From NCBI GenBank assembly GCA_002317595.1, contig DCHL01000099.1, forward strand, positions 1 through 39,780: 39,780 bases of DNA, given 5' to 3'. A program made the translations under genes and the position numbers. The notes under the pieces are model-generated. The model saw only the letters and a program-made list of their open reading frames with translations. It ran no database searches and was not told the origin of the DNA. Of this stretch, positions 9,125-16,698 are shown piece by piece. The stretch's first letter is position 1, and each line of letters begins with the position of its first letter. This stretch comes from Lachnospiraceae bacterium UBA1753 (lineage in GTDB: Bacteria; Bacillota; Clostridia; Lachnospirales; Lachnospiraceae).

Positions 9125-9883
9125 TTGAGTGCAACAATTTCCTACCGGCTCGATCTCGCAGTTTTTCTTATCGATACGACAACGGGATTTCATGTATCGG
9201 ATCCGGATGTAGAATTTACATTCGACCGTGAAAACGTACCAAAGCCAATACGCAGGAGTGACGGGATGTACATCCTGATTAACCATGACAGGGCAGATAT
9301 GCTTATGACGGTTAAGGCGCGTGGGTACGAGAGAATGACCGTTCCGATAAGATACGAGGAACTCGATGAACGAGTACCGATGAAGGAGGTGTTCCTGATT
9401 CCGTCAGAGAATGCTACCAATGCCGGAGATTATGCAACAATCAGAGGAGTTCTTCCAAATCTTACAGAGGTATCCTTCATTCAGAAGGGTACGGTCCTGG
9501 CCCACATCGATGCTTATGATAAGCGAAAGAAAATCATGACAGTGTTCGAGAAAGGGTACAGGCTCAGCATGGAGGGTTCACCTTATGCGCTTGTGAACAC
9601 CAGGGAGATGAAGTATGAGTGGCTTGATATTGTTTCACAGCCACAGACAAATCAGGTGGTGCTCAAGGAACCGATAGATGAGAACTTCATGCGAAACGCT
9701 CCAATCTGCCGAATTATGTTCGGCTACGTAGAGCCGAACGGCTCATACCTGATAAGGGTGAGAGATGATCGGAGTGACTTAAGAGGTCTGATTCGGTTTA
9801 AGGTAGATGGTGAAATCAGATTTAAAGAGGTAGATTTCCATGACAGCAGTACATGGGGAATACCAGAAGGAAATGAGGCGTAG
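9125..9883 (+). CDS. CIS-cluster protein of unknown function
   Basis: 252 aa from TTG 9125, 3 bp after the cap gene stop; AGGGAGGG at 9106-9113 can serve as ribosome site. The N-terminus (LAVFLIDTTTGFHVSDPDVEF) looks like an Ig-like or carboxypeptidase-regulatory beta sandwich, and the rest is also strand-rich with no signal peptide or TM segment. I do not recognise a named family. Its place between the cap (DUF4255) and the PAAR-like protein, in tight coupling, argues for a structural part at either end of the particle, for example a spike-tip adaptor. Confidence 0.7.
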   Translation: MSATISYRLDLAVFLIDTTTGFHVSDPDVEFTFDRENVPKPIRRSDGMYILINHDRADMLMTVKARGYERMTVPIRYEELDERVPMKEVFLIPSENATNAGDYATIRGVLPNLTEVSFIQKGTVLAHIDAYDKRKKIMTVFEKGYRLSMEGSPYALVNTREMKYEWLDIVSQPQTNQVVLKEPIDENFMRNAPICRIMFGYVEPNGSYLIRVRDDRSDLRGLIRFKVDGEIRFKEVDFHDSSTWGIPEGNEA

Positions 9884-9885
9884 AA

Positions 9886-10275
9886 ATGGGTCAGGTAGTA
9901 GTGACAGGAGCAAGCTGTATGTGCAGCTTCGGTACATCGCCAGGGACAATAACGGCAACGGCACAGTCGGTAGTGATTGTCGATGGGAAGCCAGCGGCAA
10001 CAATCCAGGATTGTCAGAAGGCCAATATCACTCCCTTTGCGATGTGTACGTCATTGGCTAATCCGCAGGTGGCAGCAGCTACGGCGGCAGCGTTGGGCGT
10101 ACTGACACCGCAGCCCTGCAATTTCATGCCCGCTGGACTGTGGATGGGTGCTAATCCCCAGTGTCTTGCCGGCGGTAAGCCGGTACTCACCAATCAGTGC
10201 TCGATAATGTGCGCGTTTGGAATGGGATCGATAAGTATCGTAAATCCTGGACAGTTCAAAACAGTCATTAGTTGA
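9886..10275 (+). CDS. PAAR-like spike-tip protein (DUF4280)
   Basis: 129 aa. It begins MGQVVVTGASCMCSFG and carries the DUF4280 pattern: early CxC, a central TIQDC...ANITPFAMC segment, PCNFMPAGLW, and a C-terminal CSIMCAFGMGSISIVNPGQ. DUF4280 is a PAAR-like family whose compact cone sharpens the spike of contractile systems, with conserved cysteines or histidines binding a metal ion. The Cys-rich tip here (about seven Cys) is consistent with that. It starts right after the preceding stop codon. As a separate PAAR protein it may also be the docking point for a cargo. Confidence 0.88.
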   Translation: MGQVVVTGASCMCSFGTSPGTITATAQSVVIVDGKPAATIQDCQKANITPFAMCTSLANPQVAAATAAALGVLTPQPCNFMPAGLWMGANPQCLAGGKPVLTNQCSIMCAFGMGSISIVNPGQFKTVIS

Positions 10276-10277
10276 CA

Positions 10278-10325
10278 GTCTGCCAAAAAGCACTGCAATG
10301 CAGACAATAAAAAACACAGCAGTGC
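10278..10325 (+). promoter_or_regulatory. Overlapping inverted repeats ahead of the sheath gene
   Basis: In the 65-bp gap before the sheath, GTCTGC (10278-10283) can pair with GCAGAC (10300-10305), while GCACTGC (10290-10296) can pair with GCAGTGC (10319-10325). The two stems interlock, so they are alternative or pseudoknot pairings. The second ends just upstream of the GAGG ribosome site. There is no U-run, so this is not a plain terminator; it could be an mRNA processing or translation-control element. Function is inferred only. Confidence 0.35.
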
Positions 10326-10340
10326 AGAAAAGAGGTTAAT

Positions 10341-12044
10341 ATGCCAGAATATTTTACACCCGGTGTGTACGTGGAAGAGTATGACAATTCTCCCAGAAGC
10401 ATCGAAGGCGTTGGAACAAGTACAGCAGGTTTTGTTGGAATCGCTGAGAAGGGTCCTGTAGTCGGAGCACCTTCACTTGTTACAAACTTTAAGGAATTTA
10501 CAAGACAGTTTGGATCTTTCCTTTCTGAGTACGCATTTGGCGAGTATCGCTATCTTGCATACGCAGTTGAGCAGTTTTTCGTAAATGGTGGAACACGCTG
10601 CTATGTATCACGTGTCATCCCTGCTGATGCAAAGACTGCTGCAAAGGCAGTAGGTCCCCTTACAATCACAGCAGCTAACCCTGGAAAGTGGGGCAACCGC
10701 ATTCAGGTTACTGTCGCTTCTGTGACAAAGAGAAAGCTCCAGCTCATCGCTAAGTCAGGCGAGGCATATATCGCAAAGAGCGTTGAGGGCTTCAAGGAAG
10801 GAGATATCGTTGTAATCGGTGAAGAGTACAACCGTATCGCTTCAATTTTTGACAACACAATTACATTTGAGAAGCCTTTCACAGCTAAGGTTGTTGATGA
10901 CAAGGTTATTCCCAAGACCGTTCTCAGTAAGCTTTCAGCTGCTGTAAGCGTTCGTTACAATGATGAGGTTGAGAACTATGCAGAGCTTTCCTTCAATCCT
11001 GCAGATCCTTACTTCATCGTAAACAGAATGGCAGGCTCAGAGCTCGTTTCTGTTGAGTATACTCCTTCAGGCAAGCTTGAGAATCCCATCACAGCTATTT
11101 TTGGCAAGGGACAGACAAGTGGACTGATCACTCTTGAGGGTGGTTCTGACGGAACTGCTGACAAGATTAATGCAGGCACCTTCCTCGGCGTTGACAATGG
11201 CCCTGGAAAGAGAACTGGTATTGAGTCCTTTGTAGAGAATACTCAGGTTGCCATGATTGCAGTACCTGGAATTACCATTCCTGAGGTTGTTGTTGGTCTC
11301 GTAAATCACTGCGAGAGACTTAAGAGCCGATTTGCTGTTATTGATATGCCTGGTGATATGTACAAGACAGGTGATCTGATTGAGTACAGAGGAATGATCG
11401 ATTCTACATACGCAGCTATGTATCATCCTTGGATTCAGGTATACGACAGATACACAAACCAGCCTGGATTCGTTCCTCCTTCAGGAGCAATCCTTGGAAT
11501 TTACTCAAGAACTGACATCGCTCGCGGCGTTCATAAGGCTCCTGCAAACGAGACAGTATTCTGTACAGGTCTCAAGGTTGGCTATACAAAGGGTGAGCAG
11601 GATATCCTCAATCCTGAGGGAATCAACCTTATCCGTGCACTTCCTGGACAGGGAATCAAGGTTTGGGGTGCAAGGACAGCAAGCTCTAACTCAGCATTCA
11701 AGTATGTCAATGTAAGACGTCTCTTCATCTATGTTGAGGAGTCTATCAAGGCTGCTACAAACTGGGTAGTATTTGAGCCCAACGATACAACACTCTGGAC
11801 AAGAGTCCAGCTTACAATTTCTTCATTCCTCGATACTCTTTGGAGAAGCGGAATGCTCACCGGAGATGCTCCCGGTCAGGCATATTTTGTTGAAATTGGA
11901 CCTACAACGATGACACGTGACGATATCGTCAACGGACGTCTTATCTGCAACATCGGTATTGCACCTTCAAGACCTGCAGAGTTCGTAATCTTCCGCGTGA
12001 CACAGTACACAGCAGAAGCAGGCGGCTCAGGTGAAGAGGGCTAA
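10341..12044 (+). CDS. Contractile tail sheath protein
   Basis: 567 aa, GAGG ribosome site. The N-terminus PEYFTPGVYVEEYDNSPRSIEGVGTS followed by AGFVGIAEKGP is the hallmark of the phage tail sheath family. The C-terminal half has the conserved sheath core (WGARTASSN...YVNVRRLFIYVEESIKAATNWVVFEPND, LWTRVQLTISSFLDTLWRSG). The extra central domain is of moderate size, so this is a single mid-length sheath rather than the three short and long sheaths of Afp. It forms the spring-like outer cylinder whose contraction drives the tube. Codon use differs from neighbours: Thr is nearly always ACA/ACT and CGT/CGC Arg is common, as expected for a highly expressed part. Confidence 0.97.
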   Translation: MPEYFTPGVYVEEYDNSPRSIEGVGTSTAGFVGIAEKGPVVGAPSLVTNFKEFTRQFGSFLSEYAFGEYRYLAYAVEQFFVNGGTRCYVSRVIPADAKTAAKAVGPLTITAANPGKWGNRIQVTVASVTKRKLQLIAKSGEAYIAKSVEGFKEGDIVVIGEEYNRIASIFDNTITFEKPFTAKVVDDKVIPKTVLSKLSAAVSVRYNDEVENYAELSFNPADPYFIVNRMAGSELVSVEYTPSGKLENPITAIFGKGQTSGLITLEGGSDGTADKINAGTFLGVDNGPGKRTGIESFVENTQVAMIAVPGITIPEVVVGLVNHCERLKSRFAVIDMPGDMYKTGDLIEYRGMIDSTYAAMYHPWIQVYDRYTNQPGFVPPSGAILGIYSRTDIARGVHKAPANETVFCTGLKVGYTKGEQDILNPEGINLIRALPGQGIKVWGARTASSNSAFKYVNVRRLFIYVEESIKAATNWVVFEPNDTTLWTRVQLTISSFLDTLWRSGMLTGDAPGQAYFVEIGPTTMTRDDIVNGRLICNIGIAPSRPAEFVIFRVTQYTAEAGGSGEEG

Positions 12045-12056
12045 GAAGCAGATAGG

Positions 12057-12074
12057 GGCTGATGCTATTCAGCC
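12057..12074 (+). promoter_or_regulatory. Short hairpin before tube gene
   Basis: GGCTGA (12057-12062) and TCAGCC (12069-12074) form a 6-bp stem with a 6-nt loop directly ahead of the GGAAAGGAG ribosome site of the tube gene. There is no T-run, so termination is unlikely. It may protect the 5' end of a processed tube mRNA. Confidence 0.35.
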
Positions 12075-12089
12075 GGAAAGGAGAAATAA

Positions 12090-12605
12090 ATGGCAGATTT
12101 AACGAATACGTCAGGACTTAAGTATCCACTTACCAAAATGAGCTTCGTTGTTGATTTTGGTGCTACTGGAACCTGTGCATTTTCAGAGGTTACAGGCGTT
12201 GAGTCAAGCGTTGATGTAATTGAGTTCCGTCAGGGAAATGCCAATACACTTTCACTCATGAAGGTGCCCGGCCTTGTTCATCATGGCAATGTTACAATGA
12301 AGTACGGTATGACAACTGATACTACACTCGTAAGCTGGTTCTATGACTGTGTTAATTCAGAGAGACAGAAGTTCGAGAGAAAGACCGACATCATTATTAC
12401 ACTTCTTGATACCAGCCAGGCTATTCAGACTTCTTCAGAGAAGTATACAGCAGCTGCTGGAGAGGGTGTTCAGTGGAAGCTTCATGATGCATGGATCACC
12501 AAGCTCAACATGCCTGACCTTGATGCAAAGACAAGCGACATTGCAATTGCTTCAATCGAGGTAGCTTATGAGAGACTTGAGATCGTAGCTGGAGGCGCTT
12601 CATAA
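12090..12605 (+). CDS. Inner tube protein (T4 gp19/Hcp-like)
   Basis: 171 aa, preceded by the strongest ribosome site in the cluster (GGAAAGGAG). It has the phage tail tube gp19 pattern: a strand with FSEVTGVESSVDVIEFRQGN, then LMKVPGLVHHGNVTMKYGMT, LVSWFYDCV, and a final VQWKLHDAWITKLNMPDLDAKTSDIAIASIEVAYE. Such proteins stack as hexameric rings inside the sheath. The gene directly follows the sheath, the usual order, and shares its high-expression codon choice. A second, longer tube-like gene lies at 13293. Confidence 0.96.
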   Translation: MADLTNTSGLKYPLTKMSFVVDFGATGTCAFSEVTGVESSVDVIEFRQGNANTLSLMKVPGLVHHGNVTMKYGMTTDTTLVSWFYDCVNSERQKFERKTDIIITLLDTSQAIQTSSEKYTAAAGEGVQWKLHDAWITKLNMPDLDAKTSDIAIASIEVAYERLEIVAGGAS

Positions 12606-12645
12606 GAATTTGATACTTAGTAGCTGATATTATTTAACAACCACT

Positions 12646-12683
12646 GCGTTCGTCCTGCCAGGTTTTTCCTGGCAGGCGGATGC
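12646..12683 (+). terminator. Long hairpin after tube gene, likely attenuator or mRNA 3' stabiliser
   Basis: CCTGCCAGG (12654-12662) and CCTGGCAGG (12668-12676) are perfectly complementary around a TTTTT loop. Below a single bulged T the stem continues with GCGTTCG (12646-12652) against CGGATGC (12677-12683), including two G-T pairs. The total is 16 bp. The only T-run (12693-12697) is 9 bases downstream of the stem, so full termination is doubtful. Partial read-through or 3'-end protection of the sheath-tube message fits the need for far more sheath and tube than baseplate. Confidence 0.6.
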
Positions 12684-12723
12684 ACTGTATTATTTTTGAT
12701 TAGAACAAAAAGGTGGATGAAAA

Positions 12724-13086
12724 ATGGAAACTGAATTTGACTTTACACTCCCCAAGGGATATGTCGATAGTAACGGAGAAGTTCATAGAAGAGGAAGGAT
12801 GAGGCTTGCCACCGCAAGGGATGAAATCAGGGCGACAAGAGATCCACGTGTCCTTTCAAATCCATCTTATTTGACGATTGTGATTCTGTCGTACGTGGTG
12901 ACAGAACTGGAGGGAACGAATGACAGAGGCGTTCCCCTTATTGAGCAGCTGTTCACAGCTGATCTTGCATTCCTGCAGGATATGTATCAGAGAATAAACG
13001 ATATTGAACCGCCCGTCATGGAGGTTGTGTGCCCCGAGTGTGGTAAGGTTCATACGGTTCCTATAAATTTTACAAGGGAGGGATAA
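12724..13086 (+). CDS. CIS tail-assembly-chaperone-like protein
   Basis: 120 aa with a good AAGGTGG ribosome site. It matches the small protein found between tube and hub genes in many CIS clusters: FDFTLPKGYVDSNGEVHRRG, then MRLATARDEIRATRDPRVLSNPSYL and LIEQLFTADLAFLQDMYQRIN. This resembles phage tail assembly chaperones that guide tube or tape-measure assembly. Near the C-terminus CPECGKVH could bind zinc together with another ligand. The stop codon lies within AAGGGAGGGATAAAG, and the next conserved frame begins immediately in the -1 frame, so a longer frameshifted product is possible. Confidence 0.75.
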   Translation: METEFDFTLPKGYVDSNGEVHRRGRMRLATARDEIRATRDPRVLSNPSYLTIVILSYVVTELEGTNDRGVPLIEQLFTADLAFLQDMYQRINDIEPPVMEVVCPECGKVHTVPINFTREG

Positions 13087-13289
13087 AGCTATATCCAGCG
13101 GATGAGCTTTATAAAGAGATGTCTTTTATCTCCTATTATTTCCACTGGCCGGAGTCAGAGGTGTCAGCGCTTGACCATATGAGCCGAAGACGGTGGTGTC
13201 AGGAAATATCGGATATTAATAAGAATCTCAATCCCTCGAAGGATAAGGGTAAAAAAGAAAAGAGCATACTGGATATGCTACCGGGGTAA
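13083..13289 (+). CDS. Small DUF6760-like CIS protein, start unclear (possible -1 frameshift product)
   Basis: The frame encodes about 68 residues with YPADELYKEM, YYFHWPESEVSALDHMSRRRWCQEI and a Lys-rich tail ending LDMLPG, and stops 3 bp before the next gene. It resembles the short DUF6760-type proteins that follow the chaperone-like gene in CIS loci. The only ATG (13119) would drop the YPADELYKE segment, which I believe is part of the family, and has a poorly spaced ribosome site. The frame is open from 13047, but no ATG, GTG or TTG occurs before 13119. Translation may therefore reach it by a -1 slip at GGGATAA from the upstream gene, or by an unusual start; a base error is also possible. 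The given start is the first -1-frame codon after that slip site. Confidence 0.6.
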   Translation: MKLYPADELYKEMSFISYYFHWPESEVSALDHMSRRRWCQEISDINKNLNPSKDKGKKEKSILDMLPG

Positions 13290-13292
13290 ACA

Positions 13293-14447
13293 ATGGCTTT
13301 TGACAGAAATTCGACAAGTGGAAACAGTTTTGATGATGCATTAGGACATGCTTATTCGGGCATGCCCATTATCAACTTCTGCTTTTCTCTCAGGGTGGAA
13401 GGCTTATACAATATACCACTTCGCAGTATTAAGGGCCTGACCAAGAAAAACAGCTATGAGCCTATTATTGAGGGTGGTCTCAATGATTATCCCCACATGA
13501 AGAGAAAACAGGTGACTGAACCCTACCAGTTCCAGGTGGAGAGGTATGTCACGACGGGTCTTCTTGACCCGCTTTCAAACGGTGCGATTCTGACATTGCC
13601 CGTTCTTTTGTTTGTATGGAAGGATCAGGATGGAAAGTATCCTGAGAAGACATATGTATTTACTGGCTGCCAGGTCGCTGGAAAGGAGTACGGCGAACTG
13701 AACGCCGAGCATTCCGGACTTATGGTTGAGACCATAACAATAATGTTTGAGGAAATGTTCGACGTTCCTGCTAAATTCTGGGATAAGGGATCCTTTACAG
13801 ATGCCATGTCGGTGGACAGCAGCATTGAGACTCAGAGGAAGAATGACGAGACTTCTGCAGCTGCTGCGAAAGATGCAAGGGATAAGTATCTTGCAGAGCT
13901 TAAAGAGAAGCAGGAGGAAGCAAGAAAGCGGCAGGAACTTCTCGACAAAGAGTACGCTGCAAAACAGCTGTCGGATAAGACTGGACAGGAATTACAGAAA
14001 GCAACGGATGCTGCTGATAAGGCGGCGGCGGAACTTAAGGCCGCAACAGAGGATGCCGAGAAGAAGAAGGAGAACAGCGAGGCAGCCAAGAAGGAGCTTG
14101 ATGAGGCTGCGACAGCACTTGATAAGGCTTTAAGAGAGGGTGGATCATGGAAGGATATGATGGACGCTCAAAGAAGGCTTTCACAGGCTGAGTTGTCAGC
14201 CCAGGAAACAAAGAAAGCTTCAGATGAGGCTGATGCAAAAGCCGCTGATGCGAAGAAAGCATCTGAGGCTGCCGATGCTAAAAAGGCAGATGCCAAGACC
14301 GCCGATGATAAGGCGAAGACTGCCGAAAAGGATGCCAAAGAGGCAAGGAAGAATTACCCGGATGCTGCTGCCGAGGCAAAAGCTGACAGTTCAAAGAAGG
14401 ATGCAGACACAGCCGTAAGCGATTACGATAAGAAGTACAATGCTTAA
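13293..14447 (+). CDS. Second tube-like protein with long coiled-coil C-terminal extension
   Basis: 384 aa. Residues 1-170 follow the gp19 tube family: VEGLYNIPLRSIKGLTKK, IIEGGLNDYPHMKRKQ, LLDPLSNG, and YVFTGCQVAGKEYGELNAEHSGLMVETITIMFEEMF. From about 185 to the end the protein is a low-complexity Ala-Lys-Glu-Asp helix, very likely a long coiled coil. Simple tube proteins are about 150-170 aa, so the extension more than doubles the length. In Afp-type systems specialised tube paralogues form the first rings at the baseplate. The extension could sit in the lumen or reach the neighbouring 752-aa protein, whose start overlaps this gene by 8 bp. Confidence 0.8.
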   Translation: MAFDRNSTSGNSFDDALGHAYSGMPIINFCFSLRVEGLYNIPLRSIKGLTKKNSYEPIIEGGLNDYPHMKRKQVTEPYQFQVERYVTTGLLDPLSNGAILTLPVLLFVWKDQDGKYPEKTYVFTGCQVAGKEYGELNAEHSGLMVETITIMFEEMFDVPAKFWDKGSFTDAMSVDSSIETQRKNDETSAAAAKDARDKYLAELKEKQEEARKRQELLDKEYAAKQLSDKTGQELQKATDAADKAAAELKAATEDAEKKKENSEAAKKELDEAATALDKALREGGSWKDMMDAQRRLSQAELSAQETKKASDEADAKAADAKKASEAADAKKADAKTADDKAKTAEKDAKEARKNYPDAAAEAKADSSKKDADTAVSDYDKKYNA

Positions 14448-16698
14448 AATCAGAAAACCGATAAAACTTGCAAATAGAGATATATGTTCAGCTCCTGGAG
14501 AGGGGATGTATGCGAGGATAACCTCCTCATACTCCCTTATGAACAGCGAGATTTCTTCAGAGGACCTGCTACATGTAGTCACCCAGCCACCTGAGGTGTT
14601 CCTTCTTGGAGGGGATGAGACCAATATTTTTAACAGTAATGTCAGTGTTGAAAATATTAACAGCAATAAGTACGAGATACTGAACAACCTGATCAACAGG
14701 ATAATGCTTTCAGCTACTGAGAGATTCACTTACAGAGATTCGGTTTACATAACAAATATTCTACGGAAACTTGGAATAACTGATGTCAGAAGCTTCATGA
14801 AACAGGTCTTCGAGGTGATGCAGGAGCATGACAATACCAAGTCGCAGATTACCCTGCTGACGGAGAGCATAAACCAGTATGTGCTCCCAGAGCGGGAGGA
14901 GGTCAGAAGGCGTACGGGAGAGGCTCCCAAGGCAGCGGAGGCTGCGGGCATGGAGGAACATCCGTATTTCCTTCATCAGCGCATTTTGGAGAGGCTTGGG
15001 ACCCAGCAGATCTATGAGACAGTGGCGGCTTTTGTGAACACCTCTGTTCCTGCTGATGAGGTTACGGTTAACCAGCTTACCATTGCAGAGCAGATAAGGA
15101 CAGGTGACCATCTTCATCTTCAGAATCTCCAGAATGAGATTACGATGCAGGCCGTACCCCTCGTTTATCAGCATGAGAATGTCTACGAGGAAGAGGAGAC
15201 AGAGATTGTGGATGAGAGCAATACGACTAATGTCTCGCAGTCTCTTACAAAGGCAGTGCTGCTATCACTGATTGATAAAATATATGAGGTCAAGGGTGGC
15301 GATGTCCACGTGCATAATAATGGCTGGTATCACACCGCCAATGCACTTTATGAGAGTTCATCAGATACGATTGAGAGATATGCACAGAATCTTGCAATGC
15401 CTATCCTCAATGAGGTTAAGCAGAACTTCACCGTATCGGAGATTGAAAATAACAATATTTTAAAGCAGTCGCTCACACAGCTTGTGATGAAGACCGACGA
15501 GGAGGTTATCGTCGAGAATCTCCAGATGATTAATGAGCAGAATATACAGGCCCAGAATCAGTTCATCCGGGCACTGGAAGGACTTAAGGAGCGACAGGCG
15601 AAGGCGGCTCCGGCAAAGAGCGACGCGGCAAGGTCAAGGCAGAGACGTGAGAGTCTCATGGCACTTGAGGACCCGGCAGCACTGCTTGCTGGATACCGGG
15701 AGGAAGAGAGCAAGGCTGAGCCAATGACCCACCGCATGGGGGACGAGCAGTTCAGAGGCGAGCTTCCGCCGGAGGTAAGACAGTACCTTGAGCTTATCGA
15801 AAGAGTAACACAGAATCCAGGCGAGTTCGCTGGGAATACGGATTCCGCCATGGCATCCCTTGCATCCTCAGTAAGTGAGATTGAGGAAATTAAGGCAAGA
15901 CCTGATTCGCCTATTTTGCCAGACGGAAGCTTCAGGAAAAGTGTTCCAGTTGCCCCCGAGGAAGCTGACATGGTGCTCAGGGCAACTGTGGGAACGGAGG
16001 CCTTCTTTGATGAAAATGGAAAACTTGTAGTGCCGCAGATGTCAGAGGAGAATGTCCATAATCAGACAGAGCGCATTGTAAGAAATCTTCAGAATCAGGA
16101 GAGAATCACTGAGGAGGCCGCAAGAAATATTGTTGAGCGAGTTATTGCAGGTAGCGTAACCACCAGCAGGATATTGCATACGCCAGGAAGTAACGAGATG
16201 GTTCTTGAGCATCCTGAGACTGTATCGCCAGGGACTTTGGAGGAGACTGCAGAAAGAAATGCTCAGAGAATAGTCAGAAGGACTACCGAGCATGAAACAA
16301 TAACCACGGAGATGGCGGAGAGAATTGTCAGCCAGGTTGTAAAGGGCAGTGTGACTGACAGGAGAGTGGCTGAGAAAATTGGCCAGACACTTGAGGAAAT
16401 CTCCTTTGTACACAAGGAAAGCGAGACAATAAACGAGGAAGAGCTGGTAGAGCGCCTTCGGGAGGAACGTCTATTAAACTCGCAGGAGACCAAGGTAGTA
16501 AATGAGACGAATGAGACTGTGAGAGTCGTTAACCGTAATGAGGTCTCGCAGGAGATTGTCAACGAAGTAGTGGATAGTCAGAAAATCGCGAATATGGTGT
16601 CAAGCAGCGTATCGCAGCAGCTTGATTCACTTTCCAACCAGGTGTACAGAAGGCTTGAGAAGAGACTGGCTAACGAGAAACGCAGGAGGGGTATCTGA
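14440..16698 (+). CDS. Large helical CIS protein, candidate tape measure
   Basis: 752 aa, starting inside the end of the tube-like gene, so probably translationally coupled. No named domain is recognised. It is soluble, mostly helical, and rich in Glu, Gln, Asn and Arg. A repeat of about 40 residues occurs at about 541-581 and 606-646 (QTERIVRNL...ITEEAARNIVERVIAGSVT and NAQRIVRRT...ITTEMAERIVSQVVKGSVT). The C-terminus is basic (RLEKRLANEKRRRGI). Most CIS loci have one long helical tape-measure protein, and no other gene here fits that role as well. Position before the hub genes is unusual for Afp14, so baseplate scaffold is the alternative. Confidence 0.5.
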   Translation: MLKIRKPIKLANRDICSAPGEGMYARITSSYSLMNSEISSEDLLHVVTQPPEVFLLGGDETNIFNSNVSVENINSNKYEILNNLINRIMLSATERFTYRDSVYITNILRKLGITDVRSFMKQVFEVMQEHDNTKSQITLLTESINQYVLPEREEVRRRTGEAPKAAEAAGMEEHPYFLHQRILERLGTQQIYETVAAFVNTSVPADEVTVNQLTIAEQIRTGDHLHLQNLQNEITMQAVPLVYQHENVYEEEETEIVDESNTTNVSQSLTKAVLLSLIDKIYEVKGGDVHVHNNGWYHTANALYESSSDTIERYAQNLAMPILNEVKQNFTVSEIENNNILKQSLTQLVMKTDEEVIVENLQMINEQNIQAQNQFIRALEGLKERQAKAAPAKSDAARSRQRRESLMALEDPAALLAGYREEESKAEPMTHRMGDEQFRGELPPEVRQYLELIERVTQNPGEFAGNTDSAMASLASSVSEIEEIKARPDSPILPDGSFRKSVPVAPEEADMVLRATVGTEAFFDENGKLVVPQMSEENVHNQTERIVRNLQNQERITEEAARNIVERVIAGSVTTSRILHTPGSNEMVLEHPETVSPGTLEETAERNAQRIVRRTTEHETITTEMAERIVSQVVKGSVTDRRVAEKIGQTLEEISFVHKESETINEEELVERLREERLLNSQETKVVNETNETVRVVNRNEVSQEIVNEVVDSQKIANMVSSSVSQQLDSLSNQVYRRLEKRLANEKRRRGI

